A DNA stretch of 31,731 nucleotides from Gamarada debralockiae. Lineage: Eukaryota > Ascomycota > Leotiomycetes > Helotiales > Hyphodiscaceae. Positions 1-9,472 of this stretch are shown here, piece by piece. Position 1 is the stretch's first letter. Every line of letters starts with the position of its first letter. The stretch is from the NCBI GenBank assembly GCA_002803225.1, contig NXFV01000864.1:1-31731 (forward strand), written 5' to 3'. The position numbers and the translations under genes were made by a program. Below the pieces are notes generated by a model. That model saw nothing but the letters and a program-made list of their open reading frames with translations. It was not told the origin of the DNA and made no database searches.

Positions 1-438
1 ACTACAGTAAGACGCAAATGCAAGCTATACTCAATACGGTAGGGATCGGCATTCCAACCAACAGATTCTCTATGTCAACCGGAAGCAGGTTCTGAGGAGA
101 TGGGTATGAAGCTTGCTACTTGAATCTGAGTAAACTGTGGAGATACAAGCAGGAATATTGACTCACAATCTGTTTCATAGCTAGTGGCCAAGATTCTTGA
201 TTCAGAGACCTGTAAGTGTAGTACCGACCATTCTTACGCAGGATTATAGCAACGTCAACTTCAAGTATTTTCCAAACTTATGGCCACTTTTGAATAAGCC
301 CAACGGCCCCCTCCTTAGTTGCTCCCTTGTGTTTTTCGCGTCCCTGGGTCAAGTAAGAGAGACGATAAAAGATTATAGAACATGCCTTGGAGGATAGATG
401 ATAATATATTCTCGCGAGAAAGCTACTATATGATTCTA
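1..438. other. No gene seen at left edge
   Basis: No open frame here looks like protein. The stretch lies downstream of the 3' end of the minus-strand relic that ends at 439, so it may include that gene's 3' flank. Confidence 0.5.
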
Positions 439-930
439 CTAAACTTCCTTGGGCCTAGTGGGTCGCCTCTCCACTTGTTGCAAGTAGGCCCCTTGTTCAA
501 GACCAACCCACCATAGCCAATTCGGTGCTTCCAGATCGGGTCCATAAAGCAAGAACTGCAGCTTTGCAAATGATGTGTCAATTGGATCCTTAGGGTCGAT
601 AGCAAGACTAAGGAGCTCAGGGAGAGCAATTGTCGAAGTCGCGAGTTTGACTGAATGCCTTGTACAGTAGTCATGTATTGTACTGTACGACTAGGGCAGT
701 GTGTTTAGGCCTGTATATCAGTTAAGCGTAGACACTGCAACGTGGCCATACTGACCACCCTCGCAGACATGGACACGGACGACATCCGCGGCTTGATATG
801 GCTCGTCTGTTCTTAACATAATACCTGTCTGAAATATTCCATATTTTTCTGAGGAACACGGGCAAAGGCAAACGACATGTATACTCCCAAGGAACCACAG
901 AATATTGTTGTTATAGGTATGATGTTTTAT
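439..930 (-). pseudogene. Unidentified decayed or partial minus-strand coding region
   Basis: Read on the minus strand, one reading frame stays protein-like from about 930 to a TAG at 439-441. It is interrupted only by a TGA and a TAG close together near 690-725. The peptide before the stops includes GIMLRTDEPYQAADVVRVHV, and the peptide after them includes LLYGPDLEAPNWLWWVGLEQ, rich in Trp and acidic residues. The two stops could be nonsense mutations. Alternatively they could lie inside a 45-nt in-frame intron running from a GTGTCT donor to a CCCTAG acceptor. No ATG begins the frame, so upstream exons are missing or unrecognised. I do not recognise the family. It could be the last exons of a real gene or a relic. 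Confidence 0.35.
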
Positions 931-1935
931 ACGTCACTACGTCAGGCACGCTTCTCTAACATGGCTTGTGCCTAGAAGAAAGAATCCAGCTAGGCTCTCT
1001 GGACAGTAAAAACTGCTGAAGGTTCGTAGGGAACACCTTGTACAGGTGCTTGAGAAAGGAGAGCATTTGGGTACTCCCCCTGTCCTCCTCTGGACGTCCC
1101 CCTGGTCAACGAGTTCAAGCTATAGCTTACTAGACTCAAGTTCGACTTAGAGGTAGAGACTAACTTGGACTTGGCCAACGATATGCCCCTAATATAGAGG
1201 CGTTTGGTTGAGACGATAATGACACTCCCGGGAATGACCTTGCAGGAGTTTTGCCGGCATAACGCTGCCATTAACGCGGTCGCTACTTCCTGTAAATTCC
1301 AAAGGAGGGGATTTTACCCGGCCACGTCGGAGGCCAGCTTCAAGAACGGTAAGTCGACATCAGCCAAGAAGCTTCTTTGTAATTAATGGCCGCAGTCGCT
1401 GAAAACCCCTTAAGTGAAGCTATATTGTCGGTGTTTCAGGACAAGCGGCCAACCGTATACCTCCTTTGCTTGGGGGGAGAAAATTCTGTCACTGGAAAAA
1501 GTGTATTAAATCATTTATAAGTCCAAGAAACTTGTAAGCGCTTCAAGCAGAAGTATTTGTCCAACGTCAAGGAACGAGATTGGATCGGGTACAAGGTCTG
1601 TCGAATGTCTCTATTGCATAATCCATATCTCTAGAATCACGCAGAGAGCATCCACGGAACTGTATCCTAATTGCGTAGATAATCTATGCCGAGCGTACGG
1701 CAACACGGTGAGCTTTGCATTGCATTTCTGTTGATTGTGGGAGCCGGCGTTGGCGCTAACACTTTGCGGTCTTTCTATCGTGTAGTCATTTCTTTCCGAT
1801 AATTTCTAGAACGTATTTTCATGAAGGACTGGTCATGTTCTGCTAGTCATCCTAATACATACTTTCCGGGGCTTAATATCTCATACTCGGGCGGTATGAT
1901 TTACACAGGACTTGGAGGTGATGAAAGCAAGGGAA
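931..1935. other. About 1 kb without a supported gene
   Basis: Only short ORFs are present. A 60-codon plus-strand ORF at 1204-1386 has a protein-like middle (CRHNAAINAVATSCKF) but no recognisable family and no clear exon partners. It may be another eroded gene piece. Confidence 0.4.
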
Positions 1936-3190
1936 TTAGGAAGGCAACCAATACTCTTTAAGGCCAGTGCAATTTCCAAGTCTAGGGTCCTTGCTAAATT
2001 GCTCTGCTGCACTTCTTAGAGCTTGAAAGCGGTTTGGGGGTATATTGTCAAGCCAATCCGGCAAGATCCATCTCTCATTAAACTTCCCAAATGTTCCCCG
2101 CGTTTGGAATTCCCTATGAACCCTCAAGAAGAGATCGATAAATAGCAAGCACTAATTTTAGCACATATAATCCTCGGCCTGACATTTTCAGAAGTTTAAT
2201 TTCCGCATGAACTTTGTTGGCAGACCTTGAATTATCTCTGCGTTGGAGTAGAGCAGCATCGCAGCTGACTCTAAGCTCTCGAAACGTCATAGTAACTTGG
2301 ATGTCTCGGGTAATTGGAGCAGGGGGTTGATCAAAGGAAGCGCAGATCCGGGCGTTGATGATAGCCTGACGTTATTAGAGAAATTGATCTGAAAGCTCTT
2401 TACTTGAATTCTCTGAAAGATTCGATACTTCCTACGTCTTGCTCCAATACAAGCTCAGAGCTCGCTTTGTAATAGTGCCCAAGCTTCCTAGTACATCTTC
2501 GAGAGAAGCTTTTGGAGCCAAGTTTCGAGGAAGAATTTAGAGCAGCGGCGAATTCACCACATTAGTTCAGCTTGTGGGCCAGTGTAATCATTTGCTCTGT
2601 TGTTTCATGAGCAAGAGAATTGACTTGTGGGAATGGCGGGCTTTTCAGTCTCTTGTAGAGATCAAGCAGAGCCGTAGCATTTGTACATCCTGTGTCCCCG
2701 ATTGCTCTGTCAGGAGTCAACGACAAGCATAGTTTGCCTTGATTGTGCGTTACTTAATCTTGAAATTTGTTCTAGCGTTCCACTTATTTGTATTATCCCT
2801 CCTCGACATACGAGACGTCCTTGTCGCCGCCGTTAACAGCCATGCGAATAACTATTCCTCGACCGTCATGATCTTCTTTAATGCCAATTGCCGTTACCAT
2901 TTTAGAGTTCTTGGAACGGAGGAGAGGAACGCTAAGTTGCTAACAACCTCACGCTCTTGCTCGAGGGTTAGGCTGGATTCGCGACCTGCCCGTAAGGCCA
3001 AGATATGCTCCTTTGGGCCATCCCGGACCGGCTCTAGCAAGCGGGAAAAGTGGTCTCCTGTAACAAATATTCCCTGGTGATACTTCCTCCCTATATCCTA
3101 ATTTAAACAGGGTTTTATCGCTCTATTCGGGCGTGGTATCGGTTGGTGTCTCGCCGTCGGACACGTATAGTTTCTGCAAGTCAGACAGTC
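1936..3190 (-). pseudogene. OTT_1508-like deaminase relic
   Basis: Protein-like segments follow each other on the minus strand but change frame and are cut by stops. In order they are: a segment near 3075-2890 containing RDGPKEHILALRAG and LAFLSSVPRTLKW, then a TAA; ATALLDLYKRLKSPPFPQV near 2680; the block KVHAEIKLL, with HAE at 2209-2201; and a final 70-codon segment reading LFLRVHREFQTRGTFGKFNE then RWILPDWLD, ending at 1936. A zinc-binding HAE followed by an FIxxHG-like block and a WxLPDW block is the pattern I know from the fungal OTT_1508-like deaminase family. The Cys pair expected between HAE and the LFLRVH block is not readable. The upstream limit is uncertain. The gene is clearly non-functional as it stands. 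Family assignment is from memory of motifs, not from a search. Confidence 0.5.
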
Positions 3191-3373
3191 AACGGTGTGA
3201 TATTTGGACTTTAAAGGTTTGGAAAGCTTAAGGGCTAAAATGAATTAGCCAAGAGGCCAGATTCGCGAAATTAAATTTGGTATAAGAAGGCTTCCAAGAG
3301 ATAGCTATACGTTGTGCACTTCTCGGGTATTGATTCGGCGAGCCGTCAGATTATGTAATCATTAACCGACCCC

Positions 3374-3587
3374 CACCAGGGGGTGACAAGAAATTCGGGA
3401 CACTCAAAAATTATAACCCGCATTAACTTTTTAACACAACATAGTATAAAATTTTTGAACAACAGGATTATTCATTGTCACTTTCTCTATACGTATATCT
3501 ATTTTATTTTTATTTTATAGTTGTAGCTGATAGAGAAAATCGGAGCGCATTATTCGAGTGTCCCGATTATCTTGTCACCCCCTGGTG
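3374..3587. mobile_element. 214-bp MITE-like element, 39-bp terminal inverted repeats
   Basis: The left end begins CACCAGGGGGTGACAAG at 3374. The reverse complement of the right end, starting at 3587, begins identically. Over 39 nt the two ends match at 35 positions, and both contain TCGGGACACTC. The interior is AT-rich and carries no coding frame that fits a transposase. CCC occurs immediately outside both ends (3371-3373 and 3588-3590) and may be a 3-bp target duplication, though low-complexity C runs make that weak. The size and structure fit a non-autonomous DNA transposon. I cannot name the superfamily. Confidence 0.75.
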
Positions 3588-3799
3588 CCCGCTGAGGTTG
3601 AATCACAGGGCCAATATGTGGCTAATCGTTGTGGAGCCACGTTGGCCAATAAATTCACTCTCTGGCAAACAGTAGCTCATTAATTCGATCATCGGCAAGT
3701 AGCAGCTTTGACCACCATCTCATACCGTTCCTAGTGGCCGCGACAGAAGCGGCCGTCCTTCGCAGATATCAAGCCTGTACATTATCACAGTAGATACCA

Positions 3800-5019
3800 A
3801 TGTCTCAGAATCATCGTAAGTCGCCTAATTGCTTAATTGTGCGTTGACTTACTCTTCTAGCCTATCGTAGCCTCCAAGTGCCCAGCGAAGCGCCATTCGA
3901 ATTGAGGCCCTCACCTGGAAAAGGATGGAGTGCTTTCGCCACAAGACGAATTGAGCGAGGAGCCATGATCTTGAGAGAGAAGCCACTCTTCGTTATCCGG
4001 AAGCCGATGAAGAAATCACGGAAGAAGATGTCTGGACTGCCTTTCAACAGTTAGTACCTAGTGAGAAACAACAGTTTCTGTACCTCCGCGACAATGCCTC
4101 TAGACCTTTCACATATATGACACAAGCCTGCGCCGAGAACTCATTCGCAATATCAAACATCCCTCCAATTCATGGCCTATTCCTCCTTCACTCGCGCTTC
4201 AACCATTCGTGTATACCCAACTCCAAAGTTCCAACTACCGGTGGAGAGATCATTGCAAGTTTTGCGACCAGGGACATCGTCGCTGGCGAGGAGATAACTT
4301 TCTGTTATAATACAGATTTCGAATGCAGGACCAGACATGACTGCCATCAAGCACTGCGTTTTGTATGCGATTGCAAAGCCTGTCTAACCGGCACCCCCTT
4401 CCAACAACTTAGTGACATGCGACGAACACTCATTCGAGGGCTACAGTACCTTACGGTTGGCGTAGATTTGAATGGACAGAGGTAGGGTTCTGCGTCACCA
4501 ATCATCGTCGACTCTAAACTGAAGAAAGCAGCAGAATATTTCAGCATCCCCCTTTCTGCTAGATTGATCTATAACCTCCTGGTCATGTATCTACTGGAAG
4601 AGGAGGGATTGCTGGACGATTTCATGGTCGAAAGACTTAATCCCTGCATATTAGGAACGACAGCCTTGTTTAAGACAGAAAGCAACGCCAGGATTGCCTG
4701 GCTCGCCATAACACAAGAAACCTGGCTAGAGAAGTTTTGTATGGCTTTTAGACTCTATGGTCGAGGAGACGTCGCCGATTATACTACTGCTGTGGGGCTA
4801 CGAATGCTACACGGACCCTCTGTAAAATCCTAGCTAGACATTTACTATAGTATTGGTATGACGTAGGACGTCCTGCAGAACATACTAGGCGTCCGCGGAA
4901 TCGAGATCCTGAAGGAGAACTGTCTACCTGCGGATGAAGGATTCTACTTTCTTGCACTCTTCGGTAGGATTTGCGGTCCCATCTACCCATTCACCCATCG
5001 TGGCAGGTGGGTGCAGTAA
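3800..5019 (+). pseudogene. SET-domain protein pseudogene
   Basis: ATG at 3800 opens a 16-nt first exon, then a 45-nt intron (3816-3860, GTAAGT...TTCTAG). The second exon encodes a SET N-terminus (FATRRIERGAMILREKPLF). A single-base frameshift near 4001-4006 moves the frame. It then continues with SET core motifs: HSRFNHSCIPNSKV (the NHSC block near 4200), GEEITFCYN, and a cysteine cluster FVCDCKAC resembling the post-SET region. A TAG at 4483-4485 interrupts, but the same frame stays protein-like to TAG 4831-4833. After a further TAG (4864-4866) it continues to TAA 5017-5019. Protein-like sequence in another frame continues from about 5040 to 5225 after a T-rich CAG acceptor. Intact relatives would be predicted lysine methyltransferases. 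The splice-donor-like AGGTAGGG at the first TAG is an alternative, but the frame continuity across it favours a nonsense change. Confidence 0.8.
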
Positions 5020-5463
5020 TTTTTCTTCAGAAGTTGCTGCCCTTAGCAGCAGGTTTTACAGAAATTTGTGGACGGCAAGTTGTCAATGGCGTTGCATGCT
5101 TCGCTCCACGCAGCAGACGACAAGCGGCCATTGGTCCCACGAGACTTATACCATCACTGTGTCAGGCTCAGTACGCAGCAGGGGGCCTCTCTGTCTCTAA
5201 TCCCGTCTCCTTTTGGATTCATTAAGCAATAACGTAGCATAGGAGATTGGTGAAAATAGAGCCCTATCGTCTATGGGCACGCTGCTGGAATCCAGATTAG
5301 CCGTGTATGAGTTCATCAGAGGCTTTAGAGATGCCGTTTTGTGGATGTGCTGCAGGTCGACGTGGCAGCCTGTGTATTGCCTCGCTATACAATGCCCGAC
5401 ATCTGACGACTCATTATCACAGTAGAAATCAATTCCATGCGTTCTAATACTTCATTCGCTGCC

Positions 5464-6628
5464 TCACTTTCCTTCGCTCCCTTTCCCTTGGATAGACAGT
5501 GATTTGTATAACCCGGTCTTTTGACGTTGTTTCTCCATATAGCGCTTGTGGTTAGGAGTCACAATCGTCCCTGGAGAGATGAGTAATGCTTTGTCTAATT
5601 TCTTCCCGAGGTTGGGTGCTGGGCTGCAGCTGTCGTGGTCAGAAATGCAAATAATGGAGTTAATAATCTCTTGGGCAGAAGAACAGAAGCCATTTACGCT
5701 TTCCGTAACGTCGTCAGCTGATTCCGGGAAGAACGAGCCTCTCATTTTGAACGTTGCCCTGCATAAACTTCCAAAGATGACATAATCGCAGAATATGCTG
5801 TCCTTTGCTGTGATAGTTCGCTTGCGGCAATGGTCCCCATCTAGCAGAGTTTTAGAGACATCATGGAACAGGTTGAGGACAGACTGGATGATGGTCCTTC
5901 TCGATTCGCCGATTTTCTCTACACAAATGTTAGACGAACTTGGCGCTCCTGCTTCTTAGAGGAATATCAAAATGGTTCGGCATACCAAGCAAGTCTAGTG
6001 GCCCAATGTGGTCGTAATCCTCTAAGCAGAGGCCCTCGGGTGTTGTTAGACGGCCGTTCTTATCGATGGAACATTCGCCCACCAACTTATTGGCCATCTT
6101 CGCGTAGAGTTCCTTGTGCCCGAGTTCCCATGCTACAAACGTTAACATTGCAGGATTACCTCCTGTTTTGTCTCTTTGAGCATCTTCTGCCATCTTCGCC
6201 CACTTGTCAGCCCAGGGACAAACTACTTCCGTCATGTCGTATTTGTTCGCGACGCACAGGATCCGATATAATTCTTTGAGGCGGGGTTTGTCAGGAACCA
6301 TGCCGAATCTTCCGTGAATGATGTTTAAAAGAGTCAGCAGAGCCCCATGATCGTCGTCCGGTAGCGCTACAATCCATTCCCCATCCGTTGGCCTCGATTC
6401 CTCAAAACCGCCAGAAAGTAACGGCTTGAAGAATGGCGACAGGCGCATCAACGTCCTTGAGCACACAACGAAGTCTTGGGTATTGCCTTCCTTCTCCGCC
6501 GTAACACGTAGCCGCAGATCTCCGTCATTATCGAGATAGATCGTGGGCGGGTCGGGAGACGTACTGATGGAGGGAGTGCAGTCTTGGTTTTTGGGAGAAG
6601 AGAGCTCCTTCATTGGCAACTCAGGCAT
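5464..6628 (-). CDS. BTB/POZ domain protein, two exons
   Basis: Exon 1 runs 6628-5986 and exon 2 runs 5918-5464. They are joined across a 67-nt intron (5985-5919) with donor GTATGC, a CTAAC branch site and a TGTGTAG acceptor. Splicing gives 365 aa and turns LLG into LLEKIGESRRT without a frame break, which is the main evidence for the intron. Unspliced, the frame would stop 19 codons later. Residues ~30-145 form the BTB fold: YLDNDGDLRLRV, then the typical VCSRTLMRLSPFFKPLL and the helix block ELYRILCVANKYDM. The C-terminal half is helical and lacks kelch, MATH or zinc-finger repeats. Members of this fungal BTB family are numerous and mostly uncharacterised. BTB folds mediate dimerisation and, in some proteins, Cullin-3 binding, but no specific role can be assigned here. 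Unlike its neighbours it shows no disabling changes. Confidence 0.85.
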
Positions 6629-7275
6629 CGTATTTCAGAAATAGCTAAATAGGCCTAGCCTCTGGAAATTATGAGAGTAGAATTGAGGGAGTAATTGCAA
6701 TAAAATAAGGCGAGGATATTGGAAGTAGGATTGCGATATGATATTTCTGTGATGTGTAAATTCGGGCAGCAATACAGAACAGCGCTTAGACATTTGATAG
6801 TGGGATAGAAGCAGCTAGCCACGTTTATCTTAGTGTTAGCACAAGCGTCTTGGGCACCTCACCCACTGAGGGAACAAGCGCAATGGCATTCAGTTGAATA
6901 GATGGATAACTGGTGGTCAGTTGCAGCACTGATACGTTTATGGCAACAACTCAATTCACTAGATAAATAACCTAGTGCTCTAGAAAGCATTCCCCATAAA
7001 GTACTAATGACAGATCATTATAGCCTTGCAGTGCTCGCTGGCCGACCCCCTCTGCCTTTTGCCCGGGATACTCTCTGACTCTGCAGATAATTAATCTGAA
7101 TACAACTCTACAGGCGACGATCAATTCCAAGATAGCAGAGGCAGGGTACCAAGAAGATCAATGTACTTCAATCCGGCGCTCGAACTGTCTATCTCGTGTT
7201 AAGCTGTCAGGAGAAACATACCTGCACCAGTTTCTTTCGATATTTCCTCTTATATATATAAAGCAATCTTCAGCG
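6629..7275. other. Intergenic stretch, no gene seen
   Basis: This is the upstream region of the BTB gene. A TATATATATA run sits at 7251-7260, just before a short plus-strand ORF. No other supported feature was seen. Confidence 0.5.
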
Positions 7276-7560
7276 ATGGACTTTGATCCTAAGTTAGATA
7301 CTGTGATGGATTTTTGTTGCATGATATATTGCTCTAAAGGAAATCTCAAGGAAATATTGCTTGTCGCTGGAAAGAATTCATATGTGTCCTCTAATTGTCT
7401 AGATAGAAGAGGGATCAATTTTTCTGAGCCAAAAGACGGCGAGATCCCAATGGATGCGACTTTTCAGGCTGCCGTGGCTCTGGCAGAACTTAGAGGGCTA
7501 CTGGTCAGAGAGCCACAGTTTCGAGTTATGGAAGCGAGATCGTACATGTCTGACGTCTAA
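7276..7560 (+). CDS. Hypothetical 94-aa ORF, doubtful
   Basis: ATG at 7276 sits in a fair context (CAGCGATGG) and lies about 15 nt downstream of a TATATATATA run, too close for a conventional TATA-to-start spacing. The peptide has two Cys near the start and an acidic-to-helical C-terminal part (ATFQAAVALAELRGLLVRE). There is no signal peptide, clear membrane span or recognised domain. It could be a young gene, a relic exon or chance. No neighbouring gene gives context. Confidence 0.25.
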   Translation: MDFDPKLDTVMDFCCMIYCSKGNLKEILLVAGKNSYVSSNCLDRRGINFSEPKDGEIPMDATFQAAVALAELRGLLVREPQFRVMEARSYMSDV

Positions 7561-8099
7561 TTTGGCTCAAAACGAGCGCTTGATTGACGGTTTATTTATT
7601 TACTATGTGGTCTGAGTCATGGTCAAAGAATTTTGTAAAGGTACAATTTAGAATTGTAGAGCTAAGATCGATGTCCAGTATTCTTTCTAACTTTGCGAAG
7701 AAAGCCAAAATATGCAGATAAAATCACTGCGGCATATTGATGTCATAGAGAGTGAAAGTAATCACACGCTTGCTATGGTTACTACAATAATTTTTAAATT
7801 CTATGCTAAGTAAGGTTAGTTTGTCAGCGGGGCAGTGTTACTGCCCCAGGATCACAGTGCTCCAAAATTATTCTCTTTCTCAGCACCATGTCACGTGAAG
7901 AAATTTGCGCTGAGACTACGGGCTACCCTTGATAGAGACCACCGTGGTTAGATCCTGCCAATTAATCTCTGGTTGCGGCTTTTTCTTAATGTTAACTATT
8001 AGGCTGAGATGAGCGGAAACTTAGAGAGCATATCACGTGAAGAAGTGGAAACAATTTTTTGTTGCATGTCGCAGCGTCAAGTCCAGGCCAAAATGTGCA
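7561..8099. other. Intergenic stretch, no gene seen
   Basis: The sequence is AT-rich with no supported ORF, RNA gene or inverted-repeat element. It lies 3' of the HET relic and may include its eroded tail. Confidence 0.5.
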
Positions 8100-9065
8100 T
8101 GAAGCCCTACGACAATTGTCCTGTCATAGTTGATCAAGTAGGACACCGTTACTGTGGGTGGGGAAGTCCTGACTGAGCGTGCTGGGTGGTAGACCCAGAC
8201 CTGATGTTTCGCTAGCAGGGCTGTAGTTGTATTTCATTCCAGGAGTTTCGAACTCTACTCCAAAACGAACCGTCCAATCCGGAGTCCATGTTCGTATGAC
8301 CAATTCACTGCGTCTCGTACACGCCTAGTCGTTTAGTACTCTCAACAACAGGCCGCACGAGGCTTCGTAGTTGATAGTCATTAGTTGACCAGTTTTGTTA
8401 GTGTCTTCAAACAGACCGAGCAGTGCGTAAACTTTGTCGCGAGGGTCGGAAGAATTTGTGATGCGGATTGTTTTGAGCCAAAAGAAGTTTACTCATCCTT
8501 AGAGTGGATCCCATTTTCCTCCGCAAGGCTGAATGCTTCTCTCAGAGATTTCATCGAAGCAAAGGCTTGTATACCGTGCATAAAGTTTAGTCCGATATGT
8601 CCCAATATGTTTCTGGCCGAAGCGTCTCTCGTCTTGTCAGAATCTGTGATATACTCGAGGAGGCGCCCAAGTCATAATCGTTCAACTCCTCGTGATTCTT
8701 CAAAGTGCTTTTGAAGTTATTCATGTAGCGATTTTGTAACTCCCCGGAATGTCAATTCGGGTATCTTGGTTAAAAATTCTCCATTTCCGTCCGGCCATTC
8801 TGCTCCTTCTGCAGCAAAAGACAGCACGATGTTTTGCACCCACGACGTATTCTTGAACAACCCAGGCGCGTCGAAACTACTTCTGACTGAAGAATCTTCC
8901 GAGAGCAACCCGGGCAGTCGCAAAGTCTGCCGACGATGCTTGAACTCTCACCCATTCGGTGGCTTGTTCTTCCTTCCTCCGGGCGAGTTCGGCGATGAAT
9001 CTCGTCGCCATTTCGCTGTCATTCTCGTCCTCGCCAAGCCATACGATAAGTCTGCATGCATGTAC
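8100..9065 (-). pseudogene. HET-domain (heterokaryon incompatibility) pseudogene
   Basis: Minus-strand segments in changing frames reproduce the order of a HET domain. First is ACRLIVWLGEDENDSEMATR (from about 9063). Then comes FRRAWVVQEYVVGA, where the residue before F is a TAG at the place family members usually have Trp. Next is FFWLKTIRITNSSDPRDKVYALLGL (split here as FFWLKTIRITNSSD plus PRDKVYALLGL, near 8413-8480). Last is the C-terminal block RTWTPDWTV followed by YSPASETSG, near 8290-8190. The usual N-terminal YxALSYVWG block is not readable upstream. At least one nonsense change and two or more frameshifts are present, so no functional protein is expected. HET proteins trigger non-self recognition and cell death in filamentous ascomycetes. 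The gene lies divergently from Rif1. Confidence 0.8.
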
Positions 9066-9186
9066 AAGAAATCAATCTTTCAGTACTTTTGAGTGATAGT
9101 GTAATTGCCCAACGGATTTGAACTGTAAAAACCCAATCATTCGTTCCGTACGAGGGATTCAAATCTGCGAAGAAGGCGAAAACCGA

Positions 9187-9305
9187 CCAATCAATATCCC
9201 ACACGTGATCTTAAACATTTCCTTATTTGGTAGGCGGTGTGGATCAGTTTCTGCCAAACGCGCTTTCTCCGACCGTGAACCGCGCCCATGGACCCGTTCA
9301 CGCGT
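9187..9305 (+). promoter_or_regulatory. Candidate Rif1 promoter motifs (CCAAT, E-box, MCB-like)
   Basis: In the 407-bp gap before the Rif1 start lie CCAAT at 9187-9191, CACGTG at 9202-9207, ACGCG at 9258-9262 and a full ACGCGT at 9300-9305. ACGCGT is the MCB element bound by the MBF cell-cycle factor in ascomycetes, which drives G1/S genes. It lies 168 bp before the ATG. The motifs are short and could be chance. Regulation is inferred. Confidence 0.4.
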
Positions 9306-9472
9306 TAATTGATTTTCGAGATCTTGCTTTTGCCTGCGACAACTCATCTTTCAACGAACCCATCCTATCGTCCCCCAAACCTTGAAATCGAATGAAGAAT
9401 TGTAATGGGGTGATGCTGGATGATCCTCCTCGATGAATACATGCCGGCACAATAGCCTTCGACTTCGCAGCC

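Noticed and set aside
1001..1020. CAGTAAAAACT resembling the pogo-like terminal repeat
   Set aside because: No TA before it and no matching inverted copy nearby; probably chance.
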